A stretch of DNA of 64,000 nt from Mesostigma viride (lineage: Eukaryota > Streptophyta > Mesostigmatophyceae > Mesostigmatales > Mesostigmataceae), in assembly GCA_009746045.1 (NCBI GenBank), contig RPFO01000390.1:5001-69000 (forward strand), written 5' to 3'. Position 1 is the stretch's first letter; every line of letters begins with the position of its first letter. This document shows positions 21,704-33,112 of the stretch, piece by piece. A model generated the notes under the pieces. The model had not been told where the DNA came from, did not search any database, and worked only from the letters and a program-made list of their open reading frames with translations. The position numbers and the translations under genes are program-made.

Positions 21704-23045
21704 CCCATAGTCCGCTGACCCATTTTTGGCACTTTTATACCCCTGAAAATGAAAAAAATCATAACTTACAGGCCACAACTCCAAATACCCCCAACCAAGA
21801 TGCTAGGAGTATCTACACTTCAAGGGCTTTCAGAATATGCAATAATACCTTGGCTTTATCAAAGCATTTGGATGATAGCTCCAGTCAAAGCTGGCCAAAA
21901 GACGATCTTTTTTCCCCAAGGAAAAGTCTACCCCCCCCTAACTTCCCAGGGAGGGCAGGGAATCTCAATACCAACATTGGACAACTTAGTTGGATAGTCC
22001 AATGGGGGTTTCCTTGGGTCAGACCACCCGGATAACCCATTACCCCTATATAACGTGCTCATACATGTGTGTGGGTTACGCGCGTGAAAACAGCTATCTA
22101 TGACATGCAGCACAATAATGCATTATAACAAGCTATCAAAGGCTGCCAAAAGTGCTGGAATACAAACACATTGCCTACCTGCACTGACGGAGTGGTATAC
22201 TCTAGAGAAATGCCCAAAACTGGGCACTTTCAGGGCTAATACCACTCTTTACAACAGGCATGGAACTTGCTGAAATATGCATGGATAAAATCGTCATTCA
22301 TAATGCATGGGATACGTATTCCGCTGCAAACAACACGCAAATACGTTGTCGTACCTGGCTCGTTCATGCCCTACCCGGATTCCGCTGGCCGGGACCCTCA
22401 TATCTCACACATACTGATGCTCCACAGGCAAAGGCCGCCATAGCCGCATACTTCATGATCCACCATGGCTACCAGGTCGATGTTCCGTGCAAAGATGGCC
22501 ACTAAACTAGTCCGCATTCTCAGCAAACGCTGCAGCTGACGTCCCTTACCCAAACTGGATGCCCGGGCTGGCGCAGATTGCCCGGCCATAGGGAGAAAAT
22601 CGACCTATGACAAGCTATGACTCATCTGGAACTGACGACCAGGAAAGTCATATTTTCCTACCTGTATTTTCCTAACCCTATAAATCTGGCGGTGCCTGAC
22701 CTACGAAAATCATGCATCGTCATTCTGAGCAACATTCTGAACCGTTTCAAGCCGTGAGACGCAAAAATTTCGTGACAGCGGCACGTTGTCAGCCATATCT
22801 CATTACGCGCGCGCGCGAGCGAAATTTTCCCGCCAAAGTCACGTGATACATTCTCAATGCACGTTGTAATTACCAGGCTATGGCGAATATTACCCCCAAA
22901 CCTATGCATCACCTTCGTCCCTAAGTGTTCCCGGACCCACCGGACCACTGACATCCGTCACAGGTGGCGCGGCGCTCACGGCGCGGCGCGAAATTCGACC
23001 GTTAGTCAAACTACCCGACAGGTCGGGTAGTTTACGGACTATGGG
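21704..23045. mobile_element. TTAA element family A, copy 1 (piggyBac-like)
   Basis: The 1,342-bp insert starts CCCATAGTCCG and ends CGGACTATGGG, a perfect inverted pair. It is flanked by TTAA at 21,700-21,703 and 23,046-23,049. The uninterrupted target (attgttttaataaagag) is preserved in the terminal repeat at about 53,997. TTAA duplication with CCC-initial ends is diagnostic of piggyBac-like transposition. No transposase is encoded, so it depends on a source elsewhere. Confidence 0.85.
21749..21997 (+). CDS. Small conserved frame in TTAA family A
   Basis: An 82-codon frame begins MKKIITYRPQLQIPP and contains STLQGLSEYAIIPW and PTLDNLVG. The same frame with the same start and stop is open in copy 2 (from 52,108 to 52,356) and its first two thirds in copy 3 (from 62,458). 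No domain is recognised. Conservation may be coding or simply reflect sequence identity of a MITE. The ratio of silent to replacement changes would decide. Confidence 0.35.
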   Translation: MKKIITYRPQLQIPPTKMLGVSTLQGLSEYAIIPWLYQSIWMIAPVKAGQKTIFFPQGKVYPPLTSQGGQGISIPTLDNLVG

Positions 23046-23083
23046 TTAATAAAGAGTCTGGTTACCTTGGAGTTCCGCGGATG

Positions 23084-24902
23084 GAAAAGACGTTTCTTCA
23101 TACCAACCATTCATCATCTTATACTACAATGCAAATAGGCATAAGGGTCACTCTGCAGAGCTACCTCAAGAAAAGATAAAAAAATTTAATGGCAAAGTGA
23201 TATCAAAGCTGCTATGTGCATTAACCCCTTAATGGTCTGGCTGACTATTTTCCTCCTAAAACTGAGTTACAGTGGACGCGTCGGCCCCTTCTCGGGGGAC
23301 CAAATGCCGCGAAAACTATTGAGAATTAGGAGAAGTTTAGCGGAGAAGATCGAAAGTTTATAATTTTCCTCACTGCATGATACTAGGGTTTGCATACTTC
23401 TGAGAAAGGTTTAGAGGTGTTCTGGCCGGTCAAAGTACAATGGGTCAGGGTACTTTTTCACGTACAACGTGCATTCCGGAAAACGACGACCTGGCCATGG
23501 CGGCTTGCGCCCACGCATGGAATTTACGTTTTCGTTCGAATTTTCTAACCAAATTCATAAAATTGATTTTATATGTCCTAAAGATGCTACAGGCCAATTT
23601 TTAGTTCGCAAGAATGCCATTTGATAGGTGTCGGCAGCCTTCTTGCTGGAAAAAACTGCGATCAGGCCGAACGATACAAACGTTGACAGCAATACCTTTC
23701 CGGCATGTTTTAAAGGATATATTGGTTTCTTTTTACTTTTTATGATGATTAGTAGTCGTAAACGTGCAAGGGTGGCCAGAAATCGCCGAATCTAGCGACC
23801 ATGCTGCACAACTTTGGTGTGCCGCAAGACGCCATTTTTCGGCCACCGCCTGGGCCAAGGTAATGCCAGCCATGCCAGGTAAAGCTGAGTTATCGTTTTC
23901 TTGTCGATGTATGACGTTTATGTATACGTTCTAGCTTGTGTAGCACATTCTTTCTTCATTATTCTTTCTCTTTCTTGACCATGGCCTGGCCCCTTCCTAG
24001 AAACACCATTCTTAGATGCTTCCCTCAGTCAGTTGACCTGCCATAGTGTGATCGTGATGCAGTTTTAGAGGCTGTATGGGTTTGAATACCTCCATATATG
24101 TGTGTTATACATTTCCCACACACATGTTGCATGAGTGTGAGGTAGTTGGCTGGTCTCTGTGGCATCATCAAGCATGTAACCGGTGAGTAGAAGCTTCCCA
24201 TTGTCATCATGTGCCACCAGGTGTGCTGGCCATCACTTAGCAAGCTATAGCAGCTTCGGCCTAGTTTATCCTTGCTAGGGCAAGCTGAAATAGGCTTAAC
24301 ATCACTAGTTTGTTGGTGGCTGCCTCCTAGAATGCATGCCTTGCGTAGGGTATCCGTACCACGTTACCTACGTGCAGGGACAAGGTGGCACCTGCACATA
24401 GGTGCCATGTAAGGGCAGTGTGATGATGCAGTTATGTTTCCCCATCATTGTGGAAGGGAAATGTATTGTATGGCATGGTTGGTGGCCATATTTGTAGGTA
24501 GTATGCCCACCCCTACCCCCTTGGCTGCTTTTTACCAACGGTACCCCTATGGGCTGTACTGGGTGTAACTGCTGGTATACCCACCCAAATGATGACACCA
24601 ATGGCTCAAACTGTTCAGCAACTAATTGTTTATCATCCCTGAAGTGGTAGGTGCCTAGGTCTTATTATAACATAATTCAAAATGCACATTCTACCAAAAA
24701 TGAAAACGCGCGTCTTGACCCCCCTGACTTTGACGGCAGTTATATATGGCCTACCCTGCATATATGTGAGGTTGTAATATACCAACCCGAAGGGCAACTC
24801 ATGGACATGCTTGGCCCCCAAGGACAGCCATTGGATATGGGTAGGTTGGATGGCATCTGGTTTGCAAAATTGTGAAGTTAGAGCCGATTTATCGGCATAG
24901 CC
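23084..24902. other. No gene recognised
   Basis: About 1.8 kb with only short frames on both strands (for example 24,025-24,243 and 24,368-24,601, minus). No protein domain or clear repeat boundary was seen. Confidence 0.5.
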
Positions 24903-25107
24903 AAATCGTAGGTGAGGCCATTGAACGTTCTCGTCGTCAAGCAGATCCCTTCGCGTTCCAAGATATCTGTTCACAACCGCTCCTCGTGCGCCCAATGTTG
25001 GTGTCTCCTGGTCCGTTCCCAGCGGCGGGAGCGACCGAGCCAAACGGCGAAGGCTGTTTGGTGAGCCACGCCAGTAATGCCCGCAAGGTGAACTGGAAGC
25101 ACTTGAA

Positions 25108-25664
25108 GTGGCTAAAGTGGAAACACGGTCGCCCGATGCGGCGGGCATGGAAGGCGGAGAGCCTGCTGAGCCGCGCCTTGATGACTCAATGGAGGACACA
25201 GGGGGGGCGATGGCGGAGGAGGGGCTTAACGCAGACGGTGGGGGAGGAACGGGTGGGTATGTTGAGGCAGGCCGTCCATCAAGAAACCCATGGGCATGGT
25301 CTAAGCCGTTGTATGGGTATGCCGAATTTACACAGGTTTCGCTTTTCTGCATAGCCACGGAGTTTGCTCTTCTTGATAAGTGCATCACTTACATCAGCAT
25401 TTATTTAAGTCAACGCTAGCAGCTCTGCTGCAGAATGAGTCGTTCACGGGGGAACTGCTACTAGAACACGAGATGAATGAGGATCGGCGTGTGTGGATTT
25501 TCAACCAGACCCAATTTTACAACACCCATCCATCAGTTCAACAACAGGAGGTGCAGCTGCCCGCCTTGGCAGCAAGTTCCATTGAGAAGCGGCAGAGTGT
25601 CGTCCGCCTTGGGGACACCAAAATCGGCTGTATCTCGGCCCATTTAGGGGTTAACACCACGTGA
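25108..25664 (+). pseudogene. KDZ/CACTA-like transposase fragment, left arm
   Basis: Frames 25,108-25,419 and 25,380-25,664 overlap. The first has an acidic/Gly-rich stretch, then YAEFTQVSLFCIATEFAL. The second has AALLQNESFTGELLLEHEMN and RRVWIFNQTQFYNTHPSV. They are offset by a frameshift. Relative to the right arm, about 57 residues after the DKCI are missing. See the right-arm copy for the assignment. Confidence 0.45.
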
Positions 25665-26351
25665 TGGTGTCCCCAAGGCGGACGACACTCTGCCGCTTCT
25701 CATTGGAACTTGCTGCCAAGGCGGGCAGCTGCACCTCGTGTTGTTGAACTGATGGATGGGTGTTGTAAAACTGGGTGTGGTTGAAAATCCACACACGCCG
25801 ATCCTTATTCATCTCGTGTTCTAGTAACAGTTTCCCCGTGAACGACTCATTCTGCAGCAGAGCTGCTAGCGTTGACTTAAATAAATGCTGATGTAAGTGA
25901 ACTTGACTGCCTCACGCGTAGGATCGCCCTCTGCCTCTGCAGGGACCCAATTCACAGTCACTGCATCCGCCAAGGGCAGGCCCTTCTCCAATGACCGTTT
26001 CCTAGACACGCCGAACTCCCCGTGGCTGGTCACATTGTATTCTCGGTGCTTCGCCAGTTCCTGAAACGCTTCGATGCACTTATCAGGAAGAGCAAACTCC
26101 GTGGCTATGCAGAAAAGCGAAACCTGTGTAAATTCTGCGTACCCATACAACGGCTTAGACCATGCCCATGGGTTTCTTGATGGACGGCCTGCCTCAACAT
26201 ACCCACCCGTTCCTCCCCCACCGTCTGCGTTAAGCCCCTCCTCCGCCATCGCCCCCCCTGTGTCCTCCATTGAGTCATCAAGGCGCGGCTCAGCAGGCTC
26301 TCCGCCTTCCATGCCCGCCGCATCGGGCGACCGTGTTTCCACTTTAGCCAC
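25664..26351 (-). pseudogene. KDZ/CACTA-like transposase fragment, right arm
   Basis: The 25,866-26,351 frame reads an acidic/Gly-rich region, then FCIATEFALPDKCIEAFQELAKHREY and LADAVTVNWVPAEAEGDP. After a frameshift it continues to about 25,664 with LLQNESFTGKLLLEHEMNKD and VWIFNHTQFYNTHPSV. The layout (a short conserved block followed by a hydrophobic LPALAAS-type strand) recalls the region before the catalytic core of Plavaka/KDZ transposases, which belong to the CACTA group. This is recognition by pattern only. No catalytic DDE residues lie in the fragment. Confidence 0.4.
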
Positions 26352-26818
26352 TTCAAGTGCTTCCAGTTCACCTTGCGGGCATTCTTGGCGTGGCTCACCA
26401 AACAGCCTTCGCCGTTTGGCTCGGTCGTTCCCGCCGCTGGGAACGGACCAGGAGACACCAACATTGGGCGCACGAGGAGCGGTTGTGAACAGATATCTTG
26501 GAACGCGAAGGGATCTGCTTGACGACGAGAACGTTCAATGGCCTCACCTACGAACGATTTTGGGGGGGACCTGTAATATGCCTGCGATCGACGACAAAAT
26601 AGCCATCTCATTTGCTTGTCAGGCTTACAATTCCGTGTGCATCCATGCCATGTAGCGTCGGTCAATGATTCTTGTACACCACTCCAGTTGCAGCGGACAG
26701 AAGCCTGGCCTCGGGGGCTTGGAACAACCGCCATGGACAACAATTACAACACGAGGCTTACCAATGATAAATTGATAATAACGTGGCAGCTCCAATATGT
26801 ATCAATGCGGCGATGATG

Positions 26819-27315
26819 TGTACGGTCAGATGTTTGGTTTGAAACTGACAACTTGGTTTGGAGCCGTCGGATGGCTGCGGCTCCACCGCGCACCGATTAC
26901 ATAGGTCTTTAGTCTTTAACAACTATCACCTACGATAGTACCAACATAACAATAAAAAGGTAAAGATTTATATAACCCTACTTTTTCTGCATAACCATAC
27001 TTTTTTCCCTATAACCATTCTTTTTTCTGTATAACCCGACAGCATTTTGCTTGGCCTGAGCCAGTCCTTGCGGGAATACGCGGTGCTGCGCCGGGAATAC
27101 GAACACAGGATACTACTTGCCTGCTAATCTTTTTAAAAAATAACGGTGCTGCCTACTAATTCTTATATTTTTGTCTGTGTTACCCATTTTTAACGGCGTT
27201 TTCATCTGCTTGCTCCGAGAAAGTACTAGGGTGACCTGGCAGCGATGGCGCAAGAACGTGTACGGTTAGATGTTTGGTTTGAAACTGACCACTTGGTTTG
27301 GAGCCGTCGAATGGC
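26819..27315. repeat. Pair of about 60-bp direct repeats
   Basis: Positions about 26,819-26,878 and 27,257-27,315 share gtgtacggt, agatgtttggtttgaaactg and acttggtttggagccgtcg. The 380 bp between them are AT-rich and hold no gene. They could be terminal repeats of a very small element or a local duplication upstream of the gene at 27,426. Confidence 0.6.
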
Positions 27316-27425
27316 TGCAACATAGTGTGTACGCCAAATTTGAAAGTGCAAAGTTCACGTCTTCACGAAACGACACCACGCGTTGGTGTCTCCAGTTTAC
27401 GCTCCTCATCCGTTTCTCGTCAACT

Positions 27426-28280
27426 ATGGCGCCTAAGAAGAAGGCCACGGCAATGCGGGAGGAGGACGTGGGCCGGAGCAAGAGAGCCCGCTCACAGTCC
27501 CACGTGATCAGCTCCTCAGAATCCTCCTCCTTCTCCTCGTCCTCCGACGAGGAGGACAACGATGCCGACTGGGGACACATGAGGAACACGGCGGCCGCCG
27601 TCTCCTCCGGCCGGAACCTCCATAGTCTTCAACTCGCGGCCAAAAATCGGGAGGAGAGCCTCAAGGAGGAGGTGGTGGCCTTGAAAGAAAACGTCGCCGT
27701 GCTCATGATGCAACTGGGCACCAGGCTGCCCAAGAATTTCGTGGGTTTAACATTCAACATATAAACATCTTTGCTGAGCTATTTTGCATTACACGATTCA
27801 TTATTTGTGATTTTTAACTTCACCCTTTCTCTCTCTTGCACTTTGCACGTTTGCAGAAGGAAACCCGAGCTTTTTCGGCCGCAACCGAACACCTCTCCCG
27901 GCATTCTTGTGCATTCGCCCTGATGCCGGGAAAGATGTTCAGCGGGACCAGGACCGGTCGATCAGGGAGTCGGGTTTGCGTGGAGCGATCGCCATGTTCT
28001 TCCAAGAGGCGGGCATCGTAAACGGCCCCACCGACACGGTTCCAGCGGGGATTACATTCAAGTCCGGGCGACGCTGGTCCAGCGCCTGTCCAACCACCGG
28101 TCGAACCTGGTAAACTTTGGCACGACGCGTGCGTCTGACGACTACACCCCGTGGTTGTTGGGGACGCCCACGACCGTGCGCATCAAGAAGTACACCGATC
28201 TTACCACATGGCTGAAGGAAGACTTCTACCGCATTTGCCTTTTGCACTATCTGAAGATGGTGGGAACATTCACGATGGTG
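27426..28280 (+). pseudogene. Unknown spliced gene: basic-acidic N-terminus, coiled coil, second exon
   Basis: The ATG at 27,426 opens MAPKKKATAMREEDVGRSKR, a basic nuclear-localisation-like start. A Ser/Glu/Asp-rich stretch and a coiled-coil-like LAAKNREESLKEEVVALKEN follow. A candidate intron runs 27,741-27,856 (GTGGGT...TTGCAG). The second exon is open in one frame from 27,924 to 28,280 (NHRSNLVN, then KKYTDLTTWLKEDFYRICLL). However, direct splicing enters another frame that stops at 28,021. A second candidate intron is 28,281-28,341 (GTAAGC...TTTAG). I recognise no family. It may be the first ORF of the DIRS-like element or an unrelated gene. Confidence 0.4.
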
Positions 28281-28397
28281 GTAAGCAGCCTTTCATTATG
28301 CTTCTGATACTTGTTTCGTGGCATGCGCTTACTTTCTTTAGCACATTGGCACGTATCAGTGTTTCTGCTAACGGTCTGGTTTTGCGGACAACCAGAC

Positions 28398-28536
28398 ACA
28401 ATGCGTCATTTGTTCAGACGCAACATTTGCGTGGCGAAAAAATGCCGTCCGGGCCAAGGCCGCATGACATGCAAAAAAGGTGTACAAAACCAAACCCACC
28501 TAGCTAAGGTCGGCCTCTTTTCTTTTCACAAGGGCG
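28398..28536 (+). repeat. About 130-bp repeat shared with 53,760-53,883
   Basis: The segment from tgcgtcatttgttcagacgc to cggcctcttttcttttc recurs almost unchanged inside T1 copy I. In this copy it lies between the 27.4-kb gene and the DIRS-like ORFs. One frame reads CVICSDATFAWRKNAVRAK, which has a single C-x2-C pair and is not enough to call a zinc finger. Confidence 0.75.
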
Positions 28537-28776
28537 GCGACAGCAAGCTTGGGGAAACGAACCTATGGTTTAACGAACCTGTACTGTCGGAGCCATTTTT
28601 TGCCCTGAGCAGCAATGCCGAAGGGGCGGAAGGCTACCGCAAGGCAGGCAGCGCGCGGGTAGGACGGGACGCCCACACCGCGGGCTGCTGCCGCCAGTCA
28701 CGCGCCAGTCGCCTTCGGTGCCAAAAAGAAGCAGCTCGCCACTCTGCTCGCCAAATGCATCAGCCCCGCAGAGGCG

Positions 28777-29940
28777 GTGGGGGCAGTCGAGCAGGTCTTC
28801 GGTGCCGAGGACTGGGTGACGGACGGCAGCTCGTGGAGCTCGAGCCAGCTCAAGTCTGTCGTGCAGTTGCTGGCCGATCACGTTGATGTTGCCGACGTGC
28901 TGGACGCACGTGACCCAAACGGAACGTTGGTGGCAAAACTGCTGGCCGTGGCAGATCTCGCGGCGGACGAGGAGGAGGATCAGGCGCTGCCACCAACGAC
29001 ACCTGCGCAGCGAAAAATGGCCAAGCCGAAAGGCGCGGCCAAGGTTTCGGCAGGTGGGGGGGCTGTCGGAAAGGAAATGAGGGCGAGGTTGGCGACATTC
29101 GTTGGGGCACCTCCGGAAACCGAAAATCAGGACGACGAGGAGGACGAGGAGGGGGAGGTCGCAGCCGAGAAATTCATGCAAGGTTTGAAGGCAGCGCTGG
29201 GAGGAATGGAGGGGGCGGGAAGCCACTTCAAGGCCTCGAAAGGGGTGGCGCTGCCAAGCCGAGCCAAGAGCGTGAAATATCGGGTTTCGGAGCGGGTGCT
29301 GCCGGGGGTGTTGGAGGACGCCAGCGACAATGGGATGGGAATCCGGTCGTGGGTCATGACGGTAAAGCCTGGAAATTGGCGGAACATGGAGAACAGGAAA
29401 ATTGTCATGAACATTGCATTGGCCATGGACACCCTTCTCAAGGAGCTGGGCTCAGCAGCCGGGGAGCTTGTGGGCATGGAGTACCTAATGAGGGTGGTGG
29501 CGGCCTTGCTGCAGGTGGAGGGCAAGGAGGGGGGGGTGGAAGGTGGCCAGCCACCTCCTGCCATTGGGGGAGGAGGCTGCACTGTCAGCCACCCCGGCTG
29601 TCAAGGCAGCTCTCCAAACTGCCATCCTCTTGGACAAGCTCAGCAAGGCTCAACAAGTAGGGAAATAGAATCCCAGCGGGACCGCTCCCTTTTCCCGCTG
29701 CCATACCCACTTAGGCCAGCGTACACCGCGTGGGGCAGGGTGAGATCGGCACGCCGGCGACAGCGTGCCACGCGCCGCCACCGCGAGTACACACTGCAAT
29801 GCAAGGTAGTGCGTTGGCTTAATTGGCTGTGGGGGGGGGGCAAGACCCTCCTCCTAACCCTAGAGGGGCGTGCTCTAAGGGGAGGGAGGAGGCCCTTGCG
29901 AGGGTCAAGAGGCACTGCACCTGGCACAGTCGCCGCGTAG
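28777..29940 (+). pseudogene. Gag-like ORF of the DIRS-like element
   Basis: A 387-codon frame, open further upstream to about 28,720, begins with helix-rich sequence (VEQVFGAEDWVTDGS) and an acidic linker (DDEEDEEGEVAAEKFMQGL). A central block follows, SERVLPGVLEDASDNGMGIR and RNMENRKIVMNIALAMDTLL. Its last hundred residues are Arg/Gly/Pro-rich and probably a frame slip. It precedes the RT and has the size and position of a DIRS gag, but gag proteins of this group have no diagnostic motif. Confidence 0.55.
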
Positions 29941-32265
29941 GGGGCGTTGCGACAGGCCAGGAGCAAGAAGGTGCTGATGCAATATATGGGAAGCAGAATA
30001 AGTATGAACAACTGCGCGCGGACGCGGTGAGTCTACCAAAGGCGGAGGTGGCGGGGAAGGCACGGCTGCTCGACCTGTTGGCTATGCGGCCGAGCTGGCG
30101 GGAGATATATGCCAGCGAAGAGAACTGCATCAAGCCAGCGGTCGTGGCGAGCGCAAAGTATTGGAATGTGCCCAAGCCCAGCCGGGGATGCTCCATGGCT
30201 GAATGGGGCAAGCTCATGAGCCGGGCAGCGGGCGTGGGCATGGTGGCGTTCCGGGAGAGGCGGCCCAAGTGGGTGGATGGCTGCTTTGGAGTGGCCAAGG
30301 GGGTGGGTGAGCTTCGGTTCATCGTCAACAGGAAGCTGGGCAACCTGCTGTGGGTGGACCCCCCAAGATCCTGCTACCCCACCTGGGCATCCTCGTGGAG
30401 GTCTACATCAAGGCTGGTGCTACTGCGCCAAGAGCGACCTCGTGTCATACTACTATTCCATCGAGGTGCCCGAGTGGTGGTGGGACTACCAAGGGCTTCC
30501 TAGTGTGTGGTCGACTAGCGTAGGTCTGGCAGGGCCCAGGCGGAAGGTGTGGCCCGTGCTCAAGGTGCTGGCCATGGGACATTCCCATGCGGTGGCGCTG
30601 GGGGAGGCCATCCATGAGATGGTGCTCTACATGACCGGTGCCCTGGATCCGAGGCGCCAGGTCAACTACCTCTCAAGCGCAGGTGAGCTCACCTTGGTGC
30701 GCGACGAGTGTGGCCAGCCACTGCGCTTGGCCATCGAGTACAAGGAGGAGCGCGCCGGGGAGCTTCAGATTGACCTGGAAAACCCCCCTGCCCCCATGCT
30801 GTCCATCACCATTGATGACTTGGTGGCCAGCAACGGGCGGACCTGCGAGGCGGTGAACCAGCTCATCACGCGCGCTATTGAGGAAGGCTACCTCCCTAAC
30901 AACCTTGTGCCGTCTAAGGAGAAGACTAAGATGGCGAGCCTGGAAGGGGACGAGCTAGAAGCCCTAGGGGTGGTGCACCGACGGAACGGCGTGCTGGAAC
31001 CAACGGTCAAGCAGCTCAACCTTGTGATCGCCCACACGCAGGCTATACTCACTCGAGGCCGAGCTACGGCCGAGGGGCTGGCTGCCGTCTTGGGGCGGTG
31101 GTTGTGGCTGCAGATGTTAAGCCGCAGCTGCTTGTCCATTTGGCAGCAATGTTTCAAATTCATCAGCCTGCAAGGGTGGGGGCAGCGATCCTGGGTGCTG
31201 TGGGCCGGGGTGCGGGAGGAGTTAGAGTGTGCCCTGGCCTTGGCTCCCATGCTAAGGGTTGACCGAAGCGCACCTTTGGCCCGTGAGGTGGTTGCATCTG
31301 ACGCGTCCACCTACGGGCAAGGTGTCGTGTACGCAACCATGGAGCCGGGCGATGTGACGGAGCTGGCGAGGGCACGAGAGGTGCGGGGGTACCCGACTTT
31401 GCTCATACCAAGTGAGGTGGCCTACGCTGGCCCTAGGCCACTGAGCGCGCGGGCGCAACAAGCAATCACTAGCCAGCAATGGCGGGTTGGGGTCCGGAGT
31501 CGTTGGCGGGATCCGGGGATGCACATCAACGAGAAGGAGGTGCGGGCTGCAGTGAAGGGCGTGGAGAGGAGTGCGCGCAGCTTGGCAAACCGAGGCAAGC
31601 GGGTGGTGAGGTTGGTGGACTCCACCGCGGCGTTGGGCTGCTTGGCTAAGGGGCGGTCCTCATCCCACAAGCTCAACAAGCAGTGCCGCCGCTTGTGCGC
31701 GCTGACCCTCGCCACTGGGAGTCGTTCCCAGTGGGTGTGGACGCCGAGTGCACTTCAACCAGCCGATGGCGTTTCTCGCGGCCAATCCATGGCGACTTTC
31801 TTGGCAGGCTGGGTGCGCGACCTGACCGCGGAAGGCATCCATCCTAACCCGGGGCCCCCTGCACCTATTAGCTACCTTCCATTGCTAGAGGGGAAAGTAA
31901 AGCCGGCTACCTTGCTGGCCTACCGTCGTGGTCTTGATTCCCTATTGACTTGGTGGGAGGCTGGCGGGCGGGCGGACGGGTCATCGTCACGAGCTGACAC
32001 CCTTGAGGAGACATTTTGTGCGTATGTCGCCTGGGCTCACTTCCGGGGATACAGCAGCCAGTCGTGTGTCAATGCCTTGATGGGATTGCAACTTTATTAT
32101 CCCGGTATGGTGAAGCGGTGGGACTTGGCTCGTGGCGTTCTCGCTGGGTGGAAAACACTTGTGCCCCCCCGTGCCCTTCCTCCCATTCCATGGGAGGCGG
32201 CGTTTGCACTTGCCAGCACACTGGTCATGCATGGCTTTAAATATTCTGACTCTCTGAATCCGTAA
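29823..32265 (+). pseudogene. DIRS-like Pol: RT, RNase H, 2A-like motif, recombinase N-domain
   Basis: Upstream RT sequence lies in the 29,823-30,503 frame (FGVAKGVGELRFIVNRK). It passes by frameshift into the 662-codon frame at 30,277. In that frame the RT has SDLVSYYYSIEVP (D54), LAMGHSHAVALGE and ITIDD (D180-D181 in place of YxDD). RNase H has SDASTYGQG (D342), INEKE, VDSTAALG (D448) and PADGVSRG (D497). Residues 518-527 read AEGIHPNPGP, a 2A-like motif. After it come KVKPATLLAYRRGLDSLLTW, YVAWAHFRGY and GWKTLVPPRALPPIPWE, matching the SAM-like N-domain of algal and protist tyrosine recombinases. The catalytic domain is missing. Confidence 0.8.
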
Positions 32266-32428
32266 ACACACTTGTCGTATTGGTAGCGCAGCTTGATTAA
32301 CGAAACACCTGCAAGCTACGTGCAGAAAACGAAGACGAAAGCCAGCCACAGCGGCGGCTGCCAAGCTACGTAGCTGCATTTTGCTTTCGAATGTTTAGTG
32401 AGTAGTGTGCATAAAGTGTTTTTAGGGA

Positions 32429-33073
32429 ATGAACAGCAAAAAGAGAAAGGTGCCTATTCCGACAGGATTTAGGTTCAGGAATTTTTTCACAGCAGGAGGA
32501 GGTATTTTAGAACTGGGCACAGCAGGTAACGGCAGGCCGCCGAAACCCGGAATAGTGGATGATGACGGAAAATATAGCAGCGAGCTGAACGCTGGCGAGC
32601 AAGGTGATGTCGAGCGTGATAGCAACGAGATTTCCAACGGGATTTGGGGTGTCAAGACAGAAGAAGACTCGGGAGGAGGCGATGCAGAGGCTGCCGATTC
32701 TACTCCTGCTACGCGTCCAGCAAGCAGTTCTGACGGTGATGAACTGCGAGCTGGCGACGCTGCAGATGAGGATGGTAACGCGGGGCCGCCAGAGAAGAAG
32801 GCGAAGGTTGCACAGGGGAAAGTGGGTAGTGGAAAAGGCTGCAGCAGTGGCAAAGCAGGGCCTGCAGCGAAGCTGAAAAAGAAAGCTGCTCGGAAGCCTA
32901 CGGTGCGCTAGCCAAAGGACGAGTGGTTCCAGAACGACAATTACCTGTGGTCTCACGTGTACTTCAAGAACGGCCGGCCGGTGGCAGGTGGATTGCAGGA
33001 CGTGCTGCTCAGCGGCATACATCAGGGAACAATCACGTCCATTCAGGTGCGACCGGAAGACAAGGCTAAGTGA
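32429..33073 (+). pseudogene. hAT transposase N-terminal region
   Basis: The ATG at 32,429 starts MNSKKRKVPIPTGFRFRNFF, followed by a long Gly/Asp/Glu/Ser-rich stretch and a basic KLKKKAARKP end. An in-frame TAG at 32,909 interrupts it. The frame then continues at once with PKDEWFQNDNYLWSHVYF to a stop at 33,071. In the neighbouring frame EHEGTTKHNDVARK follows, reminiscent of the last part of a BED-type finger but lacking its cysteines. It leads by a small frame change into the core at 33,113. Confidence 0.65.
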
Positions 33074-33112
33074 GCATGAAGGCACAACCAAGCACAATGA
33101 CGTTGCAAGGAA

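Larger units (their letters stand above)
21199..23083. mobile_element. Small direct-repeat element T1, copy III (5' truncated)
   Basis: The interior (ggttctctgaacatag... to ...ggcggtctcttttgtttt) and one terminal repeat (from about 21,608, gggggtaagg...) match the copies at 35,746-37,677 and 51,966-54,045. The terminal repeat is split by a TTAA element at 21,704-23,045 and finishes at about 23,083. The uninterrupted ttgcgtctaggttctc at about 21,390 is the empty site for the hAT insertion found in copy II. Confidence 0.75.
24903..26563. repeat. Palindrome carrying a transposase-like gene
   Basis: The left arm (about 24,903-25,623) is repeated inverted at about 25,664-26,563. The loop is only about 40 bp. 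The right arm is longer by about 171-174 bp, a multiple of three, removed from the left arm after DKCI (near 25,385). The arms otherwise match closely and encode the same protein in opposite directions. Confidence 0.9.
28777..32265 (+). mobile_element. DIRS-like tyrosine-recombinase retrotransposon, truncated
   Basis: The order is gag-like ORF, reverse transcriptase, RNase H, a 2A-like motif, then the N-terminal part of a tyrosine recombinase. This order identifies the DIRS group rather than LTR or LINE elements. The recombinase stops at 32,265 before its catalytic R-H-R-Y residues, next to the hAT gene. No terminal repeats were found. Confidence 0.75.
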
